A stretch of DNA of 7,169 bases from Anaerolineales bacterium. GTDB taxonomy: Bacteria > Chloroflexota > Anaerolineae > Anaerolineales > UBA4823. Under the pieces are notes generated by a model. That model did no database searches. It had not been told where the DNA came from and saw only the letters and a list, made by a program, of their open reading frames with translations. Location: contig JAQUAE010000058.1 of assembly GCA_028687395.1 (NCBI GenBank), forward strand, positions 1,409-8,577, read 5' to 3'. The stretch's first letter is position 1. Every line of letters begins with the position of its first letter. Of this stretch, positions 6,390 to 7,169 are shown in pieces. The position numbers were made by a program, and so were the translations under genes.

Positions 6390-7067
6390 ATGAAGATTGT
6401 CGCCCTCGTCCCCATGCGCCACCACTCGCAGCGCGTCCCCGGTAAGAACTACCGCCTCCTGGCGGGCAAGCCTCTGTTCCACTACATTATCACCAGCCTG
6501 CTGGCCGTCCCGGAGGTCGCCGAGGTGGTCGTCGACACCGACAGCCCAGAGGTGATCGGCGGGCTGCAGGAACATTTCCCCAGCGTGCGCACCCTCGAGC
6601 GACCCGAGCACCTGCGCGCCGATGGCGTCCCGATGAACGAGATCCTGCTCTACGACGCCTCCCAGGTGGCAGCCGATTATTACCTGCAGACGCACAGCAC
6701 CAACCCGCTATTGCGGCCGGAGACCATCTCCCAGGCGGTGCAGGCGCTGCTTGAGCAGGTTCCCAGGTTCGACTCGCTCTTCTCGGTCACCCGCCTGCAG
6801 ACTCGCCTGTGGGACCAGTTGGGGCGGGCGATCAACCACAACCCGGACGTCCTGCTGCAGACCCAGGACCTGCCCCCGGTTTACGCGGAGAATTCGTGCA
6901 TCTACATCTTCCAAGGCGAGACCCTCGCCAGGCGTTTCAACCGCCTGGGCGACCGTCCGCTGATGTTTCCCATCGAAGCCAGCCAAGCCTGGGACATCGA
7001 CGACGAGTTGGATTTCCAGATCGCCGAGTTTCTCATGCAGCGCAGATCGGCGAGCGCTGCTGGCTAG
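6390..7067 (+). CDS. CMP-sugar synthetase, acylneuraminate cytidylyltransferase family
   Basis: A 225-residue cytidylyltransferase that should couple CTP to a sugar acid to give a CMP-sugar plus pyrophosphate, in the cytosol. The signature loop is ALVPMRHHSQRVPGKN (5-20), in which the catalytic Arg-Val-Pro-Gly-Lys-Asn end is kept. Other family blocks are VVVDTDSPEV (46-55, CTP/metal-binding strand), LQTHSTNPLLR (99-109), the NSCIYIF strand (near 170) and WDIDDELDFQIAEF (201-214, the metal-binding DID motif). Its length fits the short bacterial NeuA/KdsB-like forms, without an extra C-terminal esterase domain. It follows the glycosyltransferase after 35 noncoding bases, with AGGA at 6374-6377 and GTGAG at 6379-6383 before the ATG. 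The substrate could be a neuraminic, legionaminic, pseudaminic or other ulosonic acid. No ulosonate synthase is in the window, so the specific name is left open. Confidence 0.85.
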   Translation: MKIVALVPMRHHSQRVPGKNYRLLAGKPLFHYIITSLLAVPEVAEVVVDTDSPEVIGGLQEHFPSVRTLERPEHLRADGVPMNEILLYDASQVAADYYLQTHSTNPLLRPETISQAVQALLEQVPRFDSLFSVTRLQTRLWDQLGRAINHNPDVLLQTQDLPPVYAENSCIYIFQGETLARRFNRLGDRPLMFPIEASQAWDIDDELDFQIAEFLMQRRSASAAG

Positions 7068-7070
7068 CGT

Positions 7071-7116
7071 GTGTTCCCGGCCTAGCGGCAGGCAAGCGTC
7101 GCGCACGCCGGGTCAC
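7071..7116 (+). repeat. Intergenic inverted repeat (possible hairpin)
   Basis: CCCGGC at 7076-7081 pairs exactly with GCCGGG at 7107-7112, and GTG at 7071-7073 can pair with CAC at 7114-7116 across a small unpaired step. The loop of 25 bases is long. A run of five T starts about 20 bases after the stem, too far for a standard intrinsic terminator. It could be a weak terminator, an mRNA end structure, or chance in GC-rich DNA. Confidence 0.3.
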
Positions 7117-7154
7117 CACCCCAAAGACAACCTCTTTTTCGAAGCTTCAAACCT

Positions 7155-7169
7155 ATGCCTACCATCCTA
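7155..7169 (+). CDS. Possible start of a next gene (3' partial)
   Basis: An ATG at 7155 opens a frame reading MPTIL to the right edge. It lies 87 bases after the cytidylyltransferase stop and on the same strand. There is no convincing Shine-Dalgarno before it; the upstream bases are pyrimidine- and A-rich. Five codons are too few to assign a family. Confidence 0.25.

Larger units (their letters stand above)
1..7067 (+). other. Co-directional gene cluster for a modified, sulfated glycan (putative operon)
   Basis: Eight genes run in one direction. Junctions are ATGA (1023-1026), one base (1536), one base (2329), ATGA (3655-3658), TAATG (4516-4520), a 23-base overlap (5395-5417) and 35 bases (6355-6389). 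Such tight packing supports one transcript and coupled translation. The grouping as a glycan pathway rests on the glycosyltransferase, cytidylyltransferase and sulfotransferase families; the role of the ligase and acyltransferases in it is inferred. No internal promoter could be recognised. Confidence 0.7.

Noticed and set aside
1..7169. CRISPR arrays, insertion sequences, tRNA or rRNA genes
   Set aside because: No repeated spacer pattern, transposase motif, terminal repeats or structural RNA features were seen; the region is almost entirely protein coding.

Overview
The window is a dense piece of a GC-rich bacterial chromosome. All genes lie on the + strand and are packed head to tail. It carries seven complete genes, one gene cut by the left edge and possibly the first codons of a ninth at the right edge. 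Six of the seven junctions between the eight main genes overlap or are separated by one base; the longest gap inside the run is 35 bases and the last gap is 87 bases. This reads as one operon, or part of one, without an internal promoter or terminator that I can see. The host cannot be fixed from this piece. GC content, gene style and the gene mix (sulfotransferases, DUF4910-type protein, stand-alone seryl-tRNA-synthetase-like ligase) would fit an environmental Chloroflexota or a similar lineage, but that is a weak inference.

Layout. (1) 1-1026: an aminoacyl-tRNA-synthetase-like enzyme of the amino acid:[carrier protein] ligase family, 5' end outside the window. (2) 1023-1535: a GNAT-fold acyltransferase. 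(3) 1537-2328: an acyltransferase of the aminoglycoside 3-N-acetyltransferase fold. (4) 2330-3658: a DUF4910/DUF2172-type protein with an M28 aminopeptidase-like metal site and a C-terminal winged helix. (5, 6) 3655-4518 and 4518-5417: two tandem, related PAPS-dependent sulfotransferases. (7) 5395-6354: a family 2 glycosyltransferase. (8) 6390-7067: a CMP-sugar synthetase of the acylneuraminate cytidylyltransferase family. 7068-7154 is noncoding and holds a modest inverted repeat.

How they may work together (inference). The glycosyltransferase, cytidylyltransferase and sulfotransferases indicate a surface glycan or glycolipid that is sulfated and may contain a CMP-activated, ulosonic-acid-like sugar. 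The amino acid:carrier-protein ligase followed directly by two acyltransferases suggests that an aminoacyl group is loaded on a small carrier protein and passed to an amino sugar or other amine of the same product. The DUF4910 protein could remove or trim an amide. No carrier protein, sugar dehydratase/aminotransferase, ulosonate synthase or flippase is inside the window, so these would have to lie outside it. This mix of carrier-protein aminoacyl chemistry with sulfation in a glycan operon is the most unusual feature of the region.
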